Part shown: positions 29,201-37,193 of the stretch, one piece after another
How positions within the stretch are numbered: position 1 is the stretch's first letter
Layout of the letters: each line of letters starts with the position of its first letter
NCBI GenBank assembly: GCA_034687125.1
Contig: JAQGBZ010000265.1
Location: 23,681-87,680 of the forward strand
Direction of reading: 5' to 3'
DNA from: Neelides folsomi
Taxonomy: Eukaryota > Arthropoda > Collembola > Neelipleona > Neelidae
DNA length: 64,000 bases
Position numbers and translations under genes: made by a program
Notes under the pieces: model-generated
What the model was told of the DNA's origin: nothing
What the model saw: the letters and a program-made list of their open reading frames with translations, nothing else
Database searches by the model: none

Positions 29201-32200
29201 ACCTTAAACTTCTTAGTCGACCATTCTCAAGCTTTGATATATAAGAACAATTTTAAGACATGGGATGGAATCCAATTCGATCTGAGGATTACACATGTAT
29301 CGGATTCACGTCGGCAAAGCTTGCATAGCTCAAATAGGATTTCTTTACAATTAAACATTACAAATGCTGATGCCTTTCCTGGCACCATCCTTAATGCCAT
29401 TCACAATACCCTTTTGACTCTAACGTTGCCAATCCAATTTTCCCCTCGATTGGGCGGAAGAAAATAAAAAAAGAGTGAGGATGATAGCGAAGAGAAGAAC
29501 TCTTCTCCCATCACGGCTCTCTGATTCTAAATAATATGTCCCTTATGCAAAGGAATTGGAGTCTCTGAATAGGAGATGGCTTTTAGGTTTCCGCCTTGGT
29601 TCACCTCAGGTCCGTATCTCTGCTCCCATTGAGACGCTTGCTGATTGATTTGTTAAGATATCATGACTTAACCAAAGTAAATCTTTTTTTTCCTGTCTTT
29701 GCCGGCTTCACAATATTTTCTCATGAGAGGATCAAGAGAGCGGGCGACAACCGGCTCGTTCAACCTTCCCGAGCCCGACCCAACGGGAAGAAATGGAAAG
29801 AGTATAAAGCTCATAAGAACCAAGGTTTATGCTCCTCGATGACGGAATAGCTTATCATAAAGCGTGCTCTCCTCATCAGTTACTCGATGTTAATTCAAGC
29901 TGAGAAACAGTACTCGCCCTCAGATCACATCTCCGACTCATCTCCGCACCGTGATCAATCGAGATTTGGAGATACAAAGTTCCTGCCTTCAATTGCCTCC
30001 TGATTCCTCTTCGCTTAACTCTGGATTCGGGCCGAGAGTAAGTCATGATCTCGTCGAGAGTTCGTTCAGCCACATTCATACCAGCTCTCCTCATTATGAC
30101 CAACTTGAGGATCCCATTAACTACCCGAGTGTCACGTCTCTTCTCCCTTTACTGATATGATTGATTCCTCAACCCCATTGACAAGGAGGAGGAAGCACGG
30201 GACGCTAATTGAGAGGCCCTTCAACCTTAGCCCACCTTTTCCACTTCCTCAACATGACGGGGTTCAGGTGCCATTGGACTCCCCTTCATCGCTCAAACAC
30301 AACAATCTGATTATATAACTTTACAACCGTGGAACTCCTTATAAGCGATATAGCAGAGGAATTGATGATATTATGCCAATATCAAATGTTAGTAAGATGA
30401 AATAAAATCCGAATCAAGAAATGGTTAGTGTCCATTATCTCCTCAATGATAAAAGTGTACAATGATAAAAGAGCCCGAGTCAGTAGCTCAGTTCTCATTT
30501 GGGAGGAGAAGGTGGGATCAAATGGGATTCTCTTTGAGCACCCTTCTCAATAACTGTCTGTAAAAATCCGTGATTTATTCCTCTCATTTTGGTAAATTAA
30601 AGTTGGAGTTGAGACTGGCTGAGAGCCGCTCTAGTTTGTTGGAACTGTAAATGCCTCGGTCACTGCAGTATTGTTTTCCCCGTGGCTTACAGAGTTCGTT
30701 CCCCATTGACTCGCGGCCTCCTTAGCTTATGTCTCGTCCGCCGATTGAAATCATTTGTCTACCGCCTTCCTTCCAAATACACATCTGCATACATACTTGA
30801 GCCACACAGGAGTTCGAACTGACTCGCCCATTACATCCTCAATGTTAAATGAATAACACTACTCCAACATACATTGAACGGAATTGCTATTAAGGGGATG
30901 CAATTGATAATTGCCCTTGAGAAACATCAGTGCTTAATAAATGATTACATAGATAAATATCCTTTCCATTGATTAAGTTTAATAAAATCAAAGCCAACCA
31001 AACTAACTGCTGTTTGTTTCTAGTCTTGAAAACATTTCTTTACTAATTGTAAGTTCCCTGAATAGTTCCCCATTTTACATTTTTCCCCACTACGAAAATT
31101 TTCCCACCGAAGATTTCCCCACTACGAAAATTTCCACGCTATGAAAATTTCCCCACTTTTGATTTTTTAGACATATAGATTATTAATTTTGTTAATATAT
31201 TATATTTTTGTATAGTTTTATTAATATATTTTTACATATTTGAATAATTTTATTATTTTATTAATTGTTCGATGATATGTTTGACATTAGAACTCAATGG
31301 TTCTTTTCAGGGCCGAGTTAATATAATAAATATAATAACACTAACATTAAATATTTTATTTTCAACCCATGGAACAATATATGAACATTGACAAAATATT
31401 AAAAGTGGGGAAATTTTCATAGCGTGGAAATTTTCATAGTGGGGAAAAATGTAAAATGGGAAAGTATTCGGGACACCATAATGGTTCCCTGAATAGTTCC
31501 CCATTTTACATTCGGGACACCCTAGTTGTATACCTGTAAGCATTTATTATAAAACAAAAACTACAGATATGTACAAGTAAAAAGCTATTATTTCCATACA
31601 AAAGCTGTGAAAAACAACAATATGGTTAAATTATAACATTAAGCAAGTAAGTAAAATAAGTTATTTTGTAGGAGTGTCTTGGTTTATTTTTTCTTATTTG
31701 AAGGAGCTCAACGGAAGCTCGTGTCATTATGTTTATTTGTTGTAATTACCATAATTGAACAGAATGTGTAAATCTTTTATGGGTTAGGGAGGGAAGGGGA
31801 GAATGAAACATGAGAATTTGTAAAAATACTCAAAACTACTGAGAATTGGAAACTCATTGACAGGGATTTCCTCGTGAATATAATCCGAGCGTGAAAAATA
31901 ATAGAAAAAGAAGCTGGTGGGCGGGTGACTGTTCAATATAACAAATATGACAGATGGAGAATCTGTTTTAAGTATATTTTCCCCACCCAACGGTTCCTTC
32001 CTTTCTCATATTTAGATTCCATCCATTGGATGAATAAGAATCCCCTTTTGTATATTATGTATAACGTCCTGATGAGAAGACGTGCTCTCATAAAGACATT
32101 AAACGGGGCGGGAGGATGCTTCCCTCGGTACCTTATGTTTATTTGATTTTTTCAAGTACACAATCCCTCCTTGAAAACTTTATTACAAAGATCCGGCATT

Positions 32201-35200
32201 GACTTCTGTTTCTACTGATCTACATACATACTTACATTAGTTGGATTCAACACTTTGGTTAATCTAAAAAGTCAAAATGAATCTGATCCTTAACATTTGC
32301 TTTTAAGTCCTACATAAACATTTTACGCAATCAATCTAAGCGATGTAAAATCAAGGTGAATTAAAATGAACCTTGAATGTATCAAGTACCTTTTTCACTT
32401 TGCATTCCACTAATACAGTAAGCCCAAGTACCAAATTCCGTTCAGCATTATCATTACATAAAGCCATAAAGTAGTCCAGATTGCTAACTCGAAAGAGAAG
32501 AACAAATCTATTCATGTTGGGTCATTTGAATTAAATTGGATCAGTCGCTCTTAAAAATTAATTAAATTAAAATAAGATTCCGAGCAGAGCTAGCAGGATC
32601 TTTATTGTTTCCACTTATGGCCTCTTCTATTTCAATCAAGAGGGACCGTTAGGTCTGAATTAAAAAAGAAGGAGTTCCTTCATGAACATTAAAGAGTACA
32701 ATTCTATTAGACGAGATTTACATTAATTTTAGATTCTAATCTGACATAAATGATGGTTGTAAATCAGAAGGGGAAAGAGAGAGGCGTAATCGGTCTCTGA
32801 TGATCCTTTTGGGGACACATTATTATAATTTATTATATATTATTCAACAATCCCTGGAATGGAAGAGGAAGCCTTGGCCGGATACGTCGGGCTGTGTCTT
32901 TATTATTAATATTTACCCTACTCTTCGCCACGTAGGTATTAATAAGGAGCGGAATTCATCCTTATACCTTCATAAATGGACTCTTAATGTACTCTCGATA
33001 ACAATTCATTCTCTGTTTCTCCATTTCATTGCCAATTTGGTTAGGAGTGTGTTCATTATTCACACAGCGAGTGAGAGCGAAACTTCCTTTGCGAAACTCC
33101 CGATGAGTAAATGTCAATTTTATTTACTCTCTATTAAATTGCGTATCGAAAGCGTCTTGTCAAAGGGCCTCGCTTTCAATTCCTATCTTCATGGCCTCAC
33201 CATTAAACTCCTCCATTCATATGCTAATCTCATTTCTTATGATGAAACAATATGTGACTTATTGCCCCTTGCTACTTGTTGTTCGCATAATCGGAACGAG
33301 AAAGCCTGATTCAATACTCGCTAAAGGCAGAAGGGCAAATGTGGTTCCCAACGACTTATATTTATTTCCTAAATAACATGATGCGCAAATTCAGTGCTTC
33401 AATTGACTTTAGAGTTATAATAAAATTATAAAGTCGTAAATGTTAAGTCGCCTAAATCAAAGTTTAAACTAAATAACTGAGAATTGACCATTAAATAATA
33501 AATTCCATATTGAGACCTTAATATTTAGTTATTTGATACTTCAATTCGTGTTTGAAAGTTGCAGTAATTTATTGGGGGTCTGCAACGAAAGGAAAAGTAT
33601 GAAATGAAAAGGTTATGAAGACTTTTATGTCGCACTGCAAGAGAACCTTCGAGTCCTTTTGTCCTACCCTCAAAATTTCAGAATTCAAGTCGAGGCTTTT
33701 AAGCTTAAAAGATTCATTAGAGAATTCCTTTTTTATGCTTTTCTATTTTATAGGCCAATAAATGTCTAAAGCCAGTTTGACATCTTTGCTTATTGCCACT
33801 CCTGGGCCTTTCGGCTTCCTTCACAAATACGTCAAAGGTTAATTGAGCCGAAGAGCTCGATGTGGAGCCCATGGACCATAAATGGTTCGAGAGATTAATT
33901 GTCGCCTCCTACCAAGTTAATTCGATTAATTTTCTCAAGGAAACAAATAGGCCGTTTTTTCGCTCTTGTACAAAGAAAATTAAAAAATGTACCTTGAGTA
34001 ATGGCCTCTTCGTTCAAGATTTGTGGTTGTGAATTTTGAGTATCCACCTCGAAATTATTTCCAGCATCAGCATAATTCTCTGGGAATTGTCTCCCTTCTT
34101 CTTCTTTTTCTTCTTCTACAACTTCTGGGCCAGTGTTTACAAGAGAGTCTGTTTGTTCAAGATGAGAGCATTCAATATCAACCTGGACTTTGGTCCAATT
34201 CTCCTCAAGTTCTTTAGGGCCAACGATGACCAACTGGTCTGCTTCTTCTGAAATAACAACAATAAAAATTACATTAACAGCAAATTCCTGAAGAGGCAAA
34301 GTTCCCACTGGAAGACGTTGCCGTAAGTAAGGTTAAGCCAATTCTTTATGTCTGAAGATAAGATAAGAACCTCTTTCCCGTTTTCTCCCAAAGTATGCAG
34401 CGGGTATGCCAATGAAATGAATTCGGGCCTCCTAGCTCTTTTTCATGGGAAAGTTGTTCCTGGGAAATAACTAGTATGAGATAGGCTGAGATAGTCCACA
34501 TAATGTTTATTGGGGGTGCCAGTAGCCTCATTCGGGTTGTTCACCGCGCACCGGCTTAATGGTAAGTGTTCAAATGTAATCCGTAAAACAAAGTGAAATA
34601 AACGAGGTGGGCTAAAAACCCTCAAGTGAAGTAACAAAAATAAATTCCTCGTTTGGGAAAAAAGGTTTTCGCCGCGCTCCAGCAAATTCCATTTCCCCTC
34701 TTGAAATCTCACACTCTCCCTCAAAAAGTCAAAGCCCAACCAGCTCAACCTTTAGCCTCAAGTGGTTATTCAAGAAGATTAATAATAATTTTTAAATATT
34801 CAAATGGAATTTATTTATCTTATTATAATAATAAATTATTTGTCGAGGAGGAACGCAAAGGTTAATTTATAATTCAGCCTTATTTGCATAAAGCTTAAAC
34901 TCTTTAACATAAAGCAGATGAGAAGTGCCAAGGGATAATGTTTAAAAAATTATTTGACGTTTCCCATCACTCCCATGCTCTGCCACCTTAATTGTGGAGG
35001 TCACTGCAGAGGGAAAGACGGCACAATTCTGATGCGACCATTAATAAAAGATGAAAACAAGGAGAGTCCGCCTCGTTTTCTCCGCAATCGTTGAATAGAA
35101 AAAATGGTTGTTTCACGCTTCTCGAAGTGTTAGAGGCCAAAAGACTCCTTTACAAGGTGTGAAAGAAAGGAGCATTTGACACGAGGGGTCTGAAGGAAAT

Positions 35201-35547
35201 GTGAATCAGGTAGCCACAAGAGTAATTATATATGCGCAAATAATACATACCAAGATGGTCATAGGATCATATGAAGATTAGTGAATAAGAGGGAAATAGG
35301 AACCCTCATTAAACATTCATAGAATGAGGAATGGAGATGGGATGAGAAGTGGATGGTGGAAGCTAATGGCTATTGTTCTCTTTGTAAAATGAACATTTCT
35401 TTGATTGTATTACCAACGGATCTTACGGGGCTCTCCCAGCTTCGTCTCCACTTGGGTTTGTTTGACTTGTGAAGGTAAGGAGCTCATATTTACATTTCCA
35501 TTGCAGCCAAGACCCATAAACCCACTCGGGTTCAAATAAATATTCAT
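2076..35547 (-). CDS. Spliced gene: pro-IL-16/PDZD2-like protein with two C-terminal PDZ domains
   Basis: Gene-level entry. Joining 35547-35427, 34247-33993, 14397-14269, 9574-6069, 3254-3096, 3007-2879, 2726-2438 and 2233-2076 gives 1582 codons including the stop, with no internal stop and matching phases at every junction. Residues 1-1337 are low-complexity, rich in Ser, Pro, Asn and charged residues, with poly-Pro stretches and basic Arg/Lys-Ser motifs. PDZ1 covers about 1360-1444 and PDZ2 about 1494-1578. The PDZ pair resembles the C-terminal pair of pro-interleukin-16 and PDZD2, so a cytoplasmic scaffold or adaptor at membranes or junctions is a reasonable guess. No enzyme domain is visible. 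Exons 4-8 are secure. Exons 1-3 are inferred and may be alternative. Vertebrate IL-16 is released by caspase cleavage as a cytokine; nothing here shows that for this protein. Confidence 0.8.
2438..2726 (-). CDS. Exon 7: end of PDZ1, linker, first half of PDZ2
   Basis: The acceptor is attattag (AG at 2728-2727) and the donor is G|gtaagac at 2437. The exon is 289 nt: 96 codons plus one base, so the intron is phase 1. It begins [12 protein letters not shown], the last strand of PDZ1, then has an acidic, Ser-rich linker of about 45 residues. It ends in the start of PDZ2 with the carboxylate-binding loop GLGF (about 1504-1507) inside [14 protein letters not shown], followed by [12 protein letters not shown]. 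That stretch is close to the last PDZ of mammalian IL-16. Donor and acceptor both match consensus. Confidence 0.92.
2879..3007 (-). CDS. Exon 6: core of PDZ1
   Basis: A 129-nt exon, phase 0 at both ends, between acceptor attgtgcag and donor AAG|gtaaca. It encodes 43 residues from [13 protein letters not shown] through the strand [10 protein letters not shown] to the helix-B segment [11 protein letters not shown]. The His at about 1425 sits at the start of helix B, the position that in class I PDZ domains contacts Ser/Thr at ligand position -2. PDZ1 therefore looks able to bind class I C-terminal ligands. Flanking introns are 152 bp (2727-2878) and 88 bp (3008-3095). Confidence 0.92.
3096..3254 (-). 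CDS. Exon 5: start of PDZ1
   Basis: A 159-nt exon, phase 0 at both ends. The acceptor is tatatag (AG at 3256-3255) and the donor is ACG|gtgagt at 3095. It encodes 53 residues: an amphipathic acidic lead ([15 protein letters not shown]), then the first PDZ strand [11 protein letters not shown]. The binding loop is [11 protein letters not shown], with SLGI (about 1373-1376) in place of GLGF. It continues in frame from exon 4 (ISPQ|ELQQL). The lead helix directly before the PDZ is a probable conserved extension, which is an inference. Confidence 0.92.
3255..6068 (-). other. Intron between exon 4 and exon 5 (2.8 kb)
   Basis: This is bounded by donor CAG|gtattt at 6068 and acceptor tatatag at 3255. 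Both flanking coding ends are phase 0 and join in frame. It contains several open frames of 60-105 codons on both strands (for example 3624-3941 minus and 4329-4740 minus). None has paired splice sites or family resemblance, so I treat them as chance. No repeat or RNA gene was recognised. Confidence 0.75.
6069..9574 (-). CDS. Exon 4: giant intronless exon encoding a disordered Ser/Pro/Asn-rich region
   Basis: This 3506-nt exon is by far the largest open frame in the window and is GC-richer than its surroundings. It runs from acceptor ttcttt-acttacag (AG at 9576-9575) to donor CAG|gtattt at 6068. The frame stays open to the acceptor, so the first in-exon Met (ATG at 9530-9528, Kozak ggaATGg) need not be the start. 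About 1168 residues: Pro-rich stretches near 199-203 and 245-265 (possible SH3/EVH1/WW ligands); [11 protein letters not shown] near 310; poly-Asn/Ser tracts; an acidic block; an ordered-looking segment near 870-930 ([24 protein letters not shown]); KSLSEKWQQ near 1110; [13 protein letters not shown] near 1230. Many Arg/Lys-Lys/Arg-x-Ser motifs ([19 protein letters not shown] twice) suggest basophilic-kinase or 14-3-3 sites. No globular catalytic domain is visible. Confidence 0.93.
10948..10993 (-). CDS. Possible alternative first coding exon (phase 1)
   Basis: ATG at 10993-10991 opens 15 codons ([15 protein letters not shown]) plus one base before a strong donor C|gtgagtac at 10947. The single leftover base joined to the two bases at the start of exon 4 gives CGG, so translation would continue in the exon 4 frame. 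No TATA box or upstream acceptor was identified. A one-in-three phase match on a short frame is weak evidence, so this may be chance. Confidence 0.2.
13317..13352. repeat. TGCA / TG-rich simple repeat
   Basis: Alternating TGCATGC units pass into TGTGTATGTGTAT. This is a short alternating purine-pyrimidine tract inside an intron, likely length-polymorphic. Confidence 0.7.
14269..14397 (-). CDS. Exon 3 (probable): symmetric phase-1 cassette
   Basis: A 129-nt exon: two bases, 42 codons, one base. The preferred acceptor is ctggcag (AG at 14399-14398), with an alternative AG four bases further in that would break the phase. The donor is GAAG|gtatag at 14268. It encodes [14 protein letters not shown], an acidic Gly/Glu stretch, then [18 protein letters not shown]. 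Both ends are phase 1. It joins in frame to exon 4 (SE|G|ITEGEE) and to exon 2 (ITQ|A|QAL), or could be skipped without breaking frame. The acceptor's polypyrimidine tract is weak. If it were instead a first exon, the ATG in GGMELL has a good context (ggaATGg). Function unknown. Confidence 0.6.
15893..15914 (-). CDS. Possible alternative first exon (phase 1), very short
   Basis: ATG at 15914 opens MRTFNFE plus one base before a full-consensus donor GAAG|gtgagt at 15892. The phase fits the start of exon 3 or exon 4. No acceptor or promoter was recognised, and seven codons carry no family information. It is listed only because the donor matches the consensus so well. Confidence 0.15.
16679..16700. 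repeat. Hairpin palindrome, 9-bp arms
   Basis: CCCATACAT and its exact reverse complement ATGTATGGG are separated by four bases. The setting is a non-coding intron. It could be a chance palindrome or a small foldback. Confidence 0.6.
17044..17508 (+). other. Orphan 154-codon open frame, probably chance
   Basis: It is one of the two longest plus-strand frames outside the PDZ gene and lies inside the 19.6-kb intron. The translation has mixed composition, a basic TRRRRD stretch and no recognisable domain, signal peptide or membrane segment. No splice sites or promoter stand out. At this base composition one frame of about this size is expected by chance in 64 kb, so I do not call it a gene. Confidence 0.12.
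20927..20966. repeat. Stem-loop, 12-bp perfect arms
   Basis: ATACTTTGCCAT at 20927-20938 is exactly complementary to ATGGCAAAGTAT at 20955-20966, with a 16-nt AT-rich loop. It lies in intron sequence and is not next to a gene end. A small foldback or MITE remnant is possible. Confidence 0.6.
27209..27288 (-). CDS. Candidate unassigned exon
   Basis: On the minus strand a pyrimidine-rich acceptor tttcactccag (AG at 27290-27289) is followed by one open frame running into a strong donor TTG|gtgagtat at 27208. The frame includes [20 protein letters not shown]; the other two frames have stops. From this acceptor it is phase 0 in, phase 2 out. A second AG at 27273-27272 gives a 63-nt symmetric phase-2 exon (27209-27271). 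Phase 2 does not fit the neighbouring PDZ-gene exons, so it is either chance or part of another transcript. Confidence 0.25.
31053..31477. mobile_element. Foldback/MITE-like element with about 80-110 bp inverted arms
   Basis: The left arm (about 31053-31160) starts GTTCCCTGAATAGTTCCCCA and continues with repeated CCCCACTACGAAAATTT units. The right arm (about 31391-31477) is its reverse complement, ending ...TTCGGGACACC. Between them is about 230 bp of AT-rich sequence without coding content. The left arm carries an extra unit of about 32 bp starting at CCCCACTACG, absent from the right arm. The structure is that of a non-autonomous inverted-repeat element. The termini resemble the GGTGTCCC-type ends of some Tc1/mariner-like elements, but the superfamily is not settled. 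Confidence 0.7.
31483..31522. mobile_element. Mini-derivative of the adjacent foldback element
   Basis: This 40-bp stretch repeats the left end of the neighbouring element (GGTTCCCTGAATAGTTCCCC and ATTTTACAT) fused directly to its right end (TCGGGACACC). It lies five bases from the larger copy. It looks like an internally deleted copy reduced to its two termini. The flanks of the pair read TAATTGTA on the left and TAGTTGTA on the right, a possible imperfect 8-bp target duplication. Confidence 0.55.
32800..33309 (+). other. Orphan 169-codon open frame, probably chance
   Basis: This is the longest plus-strand frame in non-coding sequence apart from the antisense of exon 4. The translation is rich in Leu, Ile, Ser and Tyr, with some hydrophobic stretches typical of AT-rich translation and no recognised domain. 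No splice sites, promoter or neighbouring exons support it. It lies inside the largest intron of the minus-strand PDZ gene. Confidence 0.12.
33993..34247 (-). CDS. Exon 2 (probable): acidic symmetric phase-1 cassette
   Basis: A 255-nt exon: two bases, 84 codons, one base. The acceptor is strong (ttgttgttatttcag, AG at 34249-34248) and the donor is CAAG|gtacat at 33992, of moderate quality. The sequence begins [20 protein letters not shown], includes an acidic run (EEEKEEE) and ends NEEAITQ. It joins in frame to exon 1 (EP|Q|EEAD) and to exon 3, or directly to exon 4 (ITQ|G|ITEGEE). A stop-free frame of this length with compatible phase on both sides is the main support. It has no Met, so it needs an upstream coding exon. 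Function unknown; probably a disordered acidic spacer. Confidence 0.65.
34248..35426 (-). other. Intron between exon 1 and exon 2 (1.2 kb)
   Basis: It lies between donor CCCC|gtaaga at 35426 and acceptor tatttcag at 34248. Two overlapping minus-strand frames (34346-34531, 34443-34748) were examined; their candidate splice sites give the wrong phase. Nothing else was recognised. Confidence 0.5.
35427..35547 (-). CDS. Exon 1 (probable): first coding exon with start codon
   Basis: ATG at 35547-35545 opens 40 codons plus one base up to donor CCCC|gtaaga at 35426. The translation begins [20 protein letters not shown] and continues [20 protein letters not shown]. An in-frame TAG lies three codons upstream of the ATG, which marks it as a plausible true start. 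In-frame Met residues at 11 and 21 are alternatives; the third has A at -3. The leftover C joins AA of exon 2 (Gln), CG of exon 3 (Pro) or GG of exon 4 (Arg), all in frame. The base before the donor is C rather than G, so the site is good but not ideal. Confidence 0.55.
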
Positions 35548-35581
35548 CCCGAAACTCTACCAATGAATGATTGACGACTCC
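35548..35581 (-). other. Probable 5' UTR part of exon 1
   Basis: On the minus strand a pyrimidine-rich acceptor (gattcttaattttactag, AG at 35583-35582) lies 34 nt before the start codon. If used, this stretch is 5' UTR in the same exon as the ATG, and an upstream non-coding exon exists. Confidence 0.35.
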
Positions 35582-36744
35582 CTAGTAAAATTAAGAATCA
35601 TAACTAGGGAAAAGCACTTAACCCACATTATATACATTTATACATATAGACGATGGTTAATATGAGTTGCTCCCTAAGGCGCCTTGGCTGCAACTACGGT
35701 GCATGGACATGCATAAAGGATGGTATAAAAAGTATAAATATATTTTCCAACCGAGCGTCTCTAAGCCCCAGGAAGGAAGAAAAAGTAAATAAAGTTGACC
35801 TTAAAGGTTGAAAGAAGGTGATGGAAGTTCTGGGACATTAAGTTAGATAAATATTTCAGGTCCCGACCTCAGACTTCCTTTCCCATTAAACTTCCCATCT
35901 GCGCTGCTATGCAAATATTTAAGCTTGCACTTTAGCTCAATTGCACGTAGGAGAGGGCTGAGGAAGTTCTCAGGTAGGGGCGTGTATGTATTAATTCTGA
36001 GTCTCTCCAACGTCAATTTATATTTGTAAAAATGGTTATGGTTCTGATGTGGATTGTATTCAACAGTTATTTTCTTTCTTCATCATTATTTTTACTCTTC
36101 ATTGGAATGAAATTAGGCTCGTTGGTCTAAATAGTTCCCCGTGGCCTCTATCCATATGTCTCCAACTGAAGGAATAACTTAAGGTTAATACGGTCAACAA
36201 GTTCAACTCGGATCTTCCCATTTAAACCTTTATGTGTAATGAGGCACAAGACGATTGCTTCTAATCCTTTGTGATCAACAACTAATTACAATTCAATATT
36301 CCTTTCTACTTTAATGTATTCTAATACTTGAAACACCCAATTGTCCAAATATAGCCGCTGTGCATAATTAAGATCTCTATTGCTCAACTGAGGTCTAAGT
36401 GACAAATGTCATGGAAGGCATGCTCAAGATATGGAATTTCACGTCCCTAATTCAAATCCGCCTCTGAATAGTTTTGGAAAGGTAGTGGGTGCAAGATAGG
36501 TTGTTATATACTGCAGCCATCTCAATCATCCTCATCCGATAAAATCTTCAATTAACAAGCTCGTGTTTGTTGAGGAGAGAAAATCCAATTTGTACTTACA
36601 TTCCATTAGGAAAAACAGTGAACGAACTTCACTCCCAAATTCGATAGAGGAAGTAAACCAAAATTTGATGAGGACGCGGGCGGACAAGCATTGAGAATCT
36701 CTCAGTCGATACCCTTTTTGATAAACAAAGAGTGTTTTACATAC

Positions 36745-36790
36745 CTCGGCTCCTTCGTGGGAACTCTATGCCCTCGTGATTTTTGAGAGA
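36745..36790 (-). other. Possible 5' non-coding first exon
   Basis: A strong donor GAG|gtatgt at 36744 lies about 70 nt downstream of a TATA box on the minus strand. It would splice 1.16 kb across to the acceptor at 35583-35582. The 5' end is only estimated from TATA spacing. An ATG close to that end would open a short upstream frame not in frame with exon 1. Confidence 0.3.
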
Positions 36791-36812
36791 ACAACATGAA
36801 CAGTTACGATGC

Positions 36813-36820
36813 CTTTTATA
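36813..36820 (-). promoter_or_regulatory. Candidate TATA box (TATAAAAG)
   Basis: The minus strand reads TATAAAAGGC, a full TATA consensus, followed about 70 nt on by a strong donor. It is positioned to serve the PDZ gene. AT-rich sequence yields TATA matches by chance, so transcript-end data are required. Confidence 0.3.
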
Positions 36821-37170
36821 AAAATGACACTAATTGACACCAACACACACCTTTCCCCTTATTTCCCAAAACCTCTTTGAGAGAAGTAATCGATGAGGTT
36901 TTTCAAATACTTATTTTAAATCCAGACCGGGATTTCCTCTTCAAGATCCTTCTCATAACGAGGCTAAAACTGATTTTCCGAACAACTTGAAAAAAGAAAT
37001 TTCAAAGTTCAACAACATAATGTATACACAATATAGTACATGTATGTAAATAAATATAGCTTTTGGTACTACTTATAATGAACCATAAGTTGATCCGAAC
37101 CACTATATCCAATTTCTTCGAAAATATTTTGAGTAAACATTCAATATATCAGTATACTACTATAGTACAG

Positions 37171-37193
37171 GTATGTATACTAGGTATACATAC
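37171..37193. repeat. Perfect 10-bp inverted repeat
   Basis: GTATGTATAC, a three-base spacer TAG, then GTATACATAC: a 23-nt dyad in non-coding DNA about 350 bp beyond the candidate TATA box. It could be a dimeric protein-binding site or a chance AT-rich palindrome. Confidence 0.6.

Larger units (their letters stand above)
14398..33992 (-). other. Very large intron (19.6 kb) between exons 2 and 3
   Basis: AT-rich sequence without a convincing gene. It holds short hairpins (16679-16700, 20927-20966), the foldback element at 31053-31522, two isolated plus-strand open frames of 154 and 169 codons, and one candidate minus-strand exon near 27.2 kb. Other open frames are 60-130 codons on both strands and lack paired splice signals. 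The length assumes no further internal exon. Confidence 0.5.

Noticed and set aside
34346-34748. Minus-strand frames between exon 1 and exon 2
   Set aside because: Their acceptor phases (0) and donors do not fit phase-1 neighbours, and joining them introduces stops.
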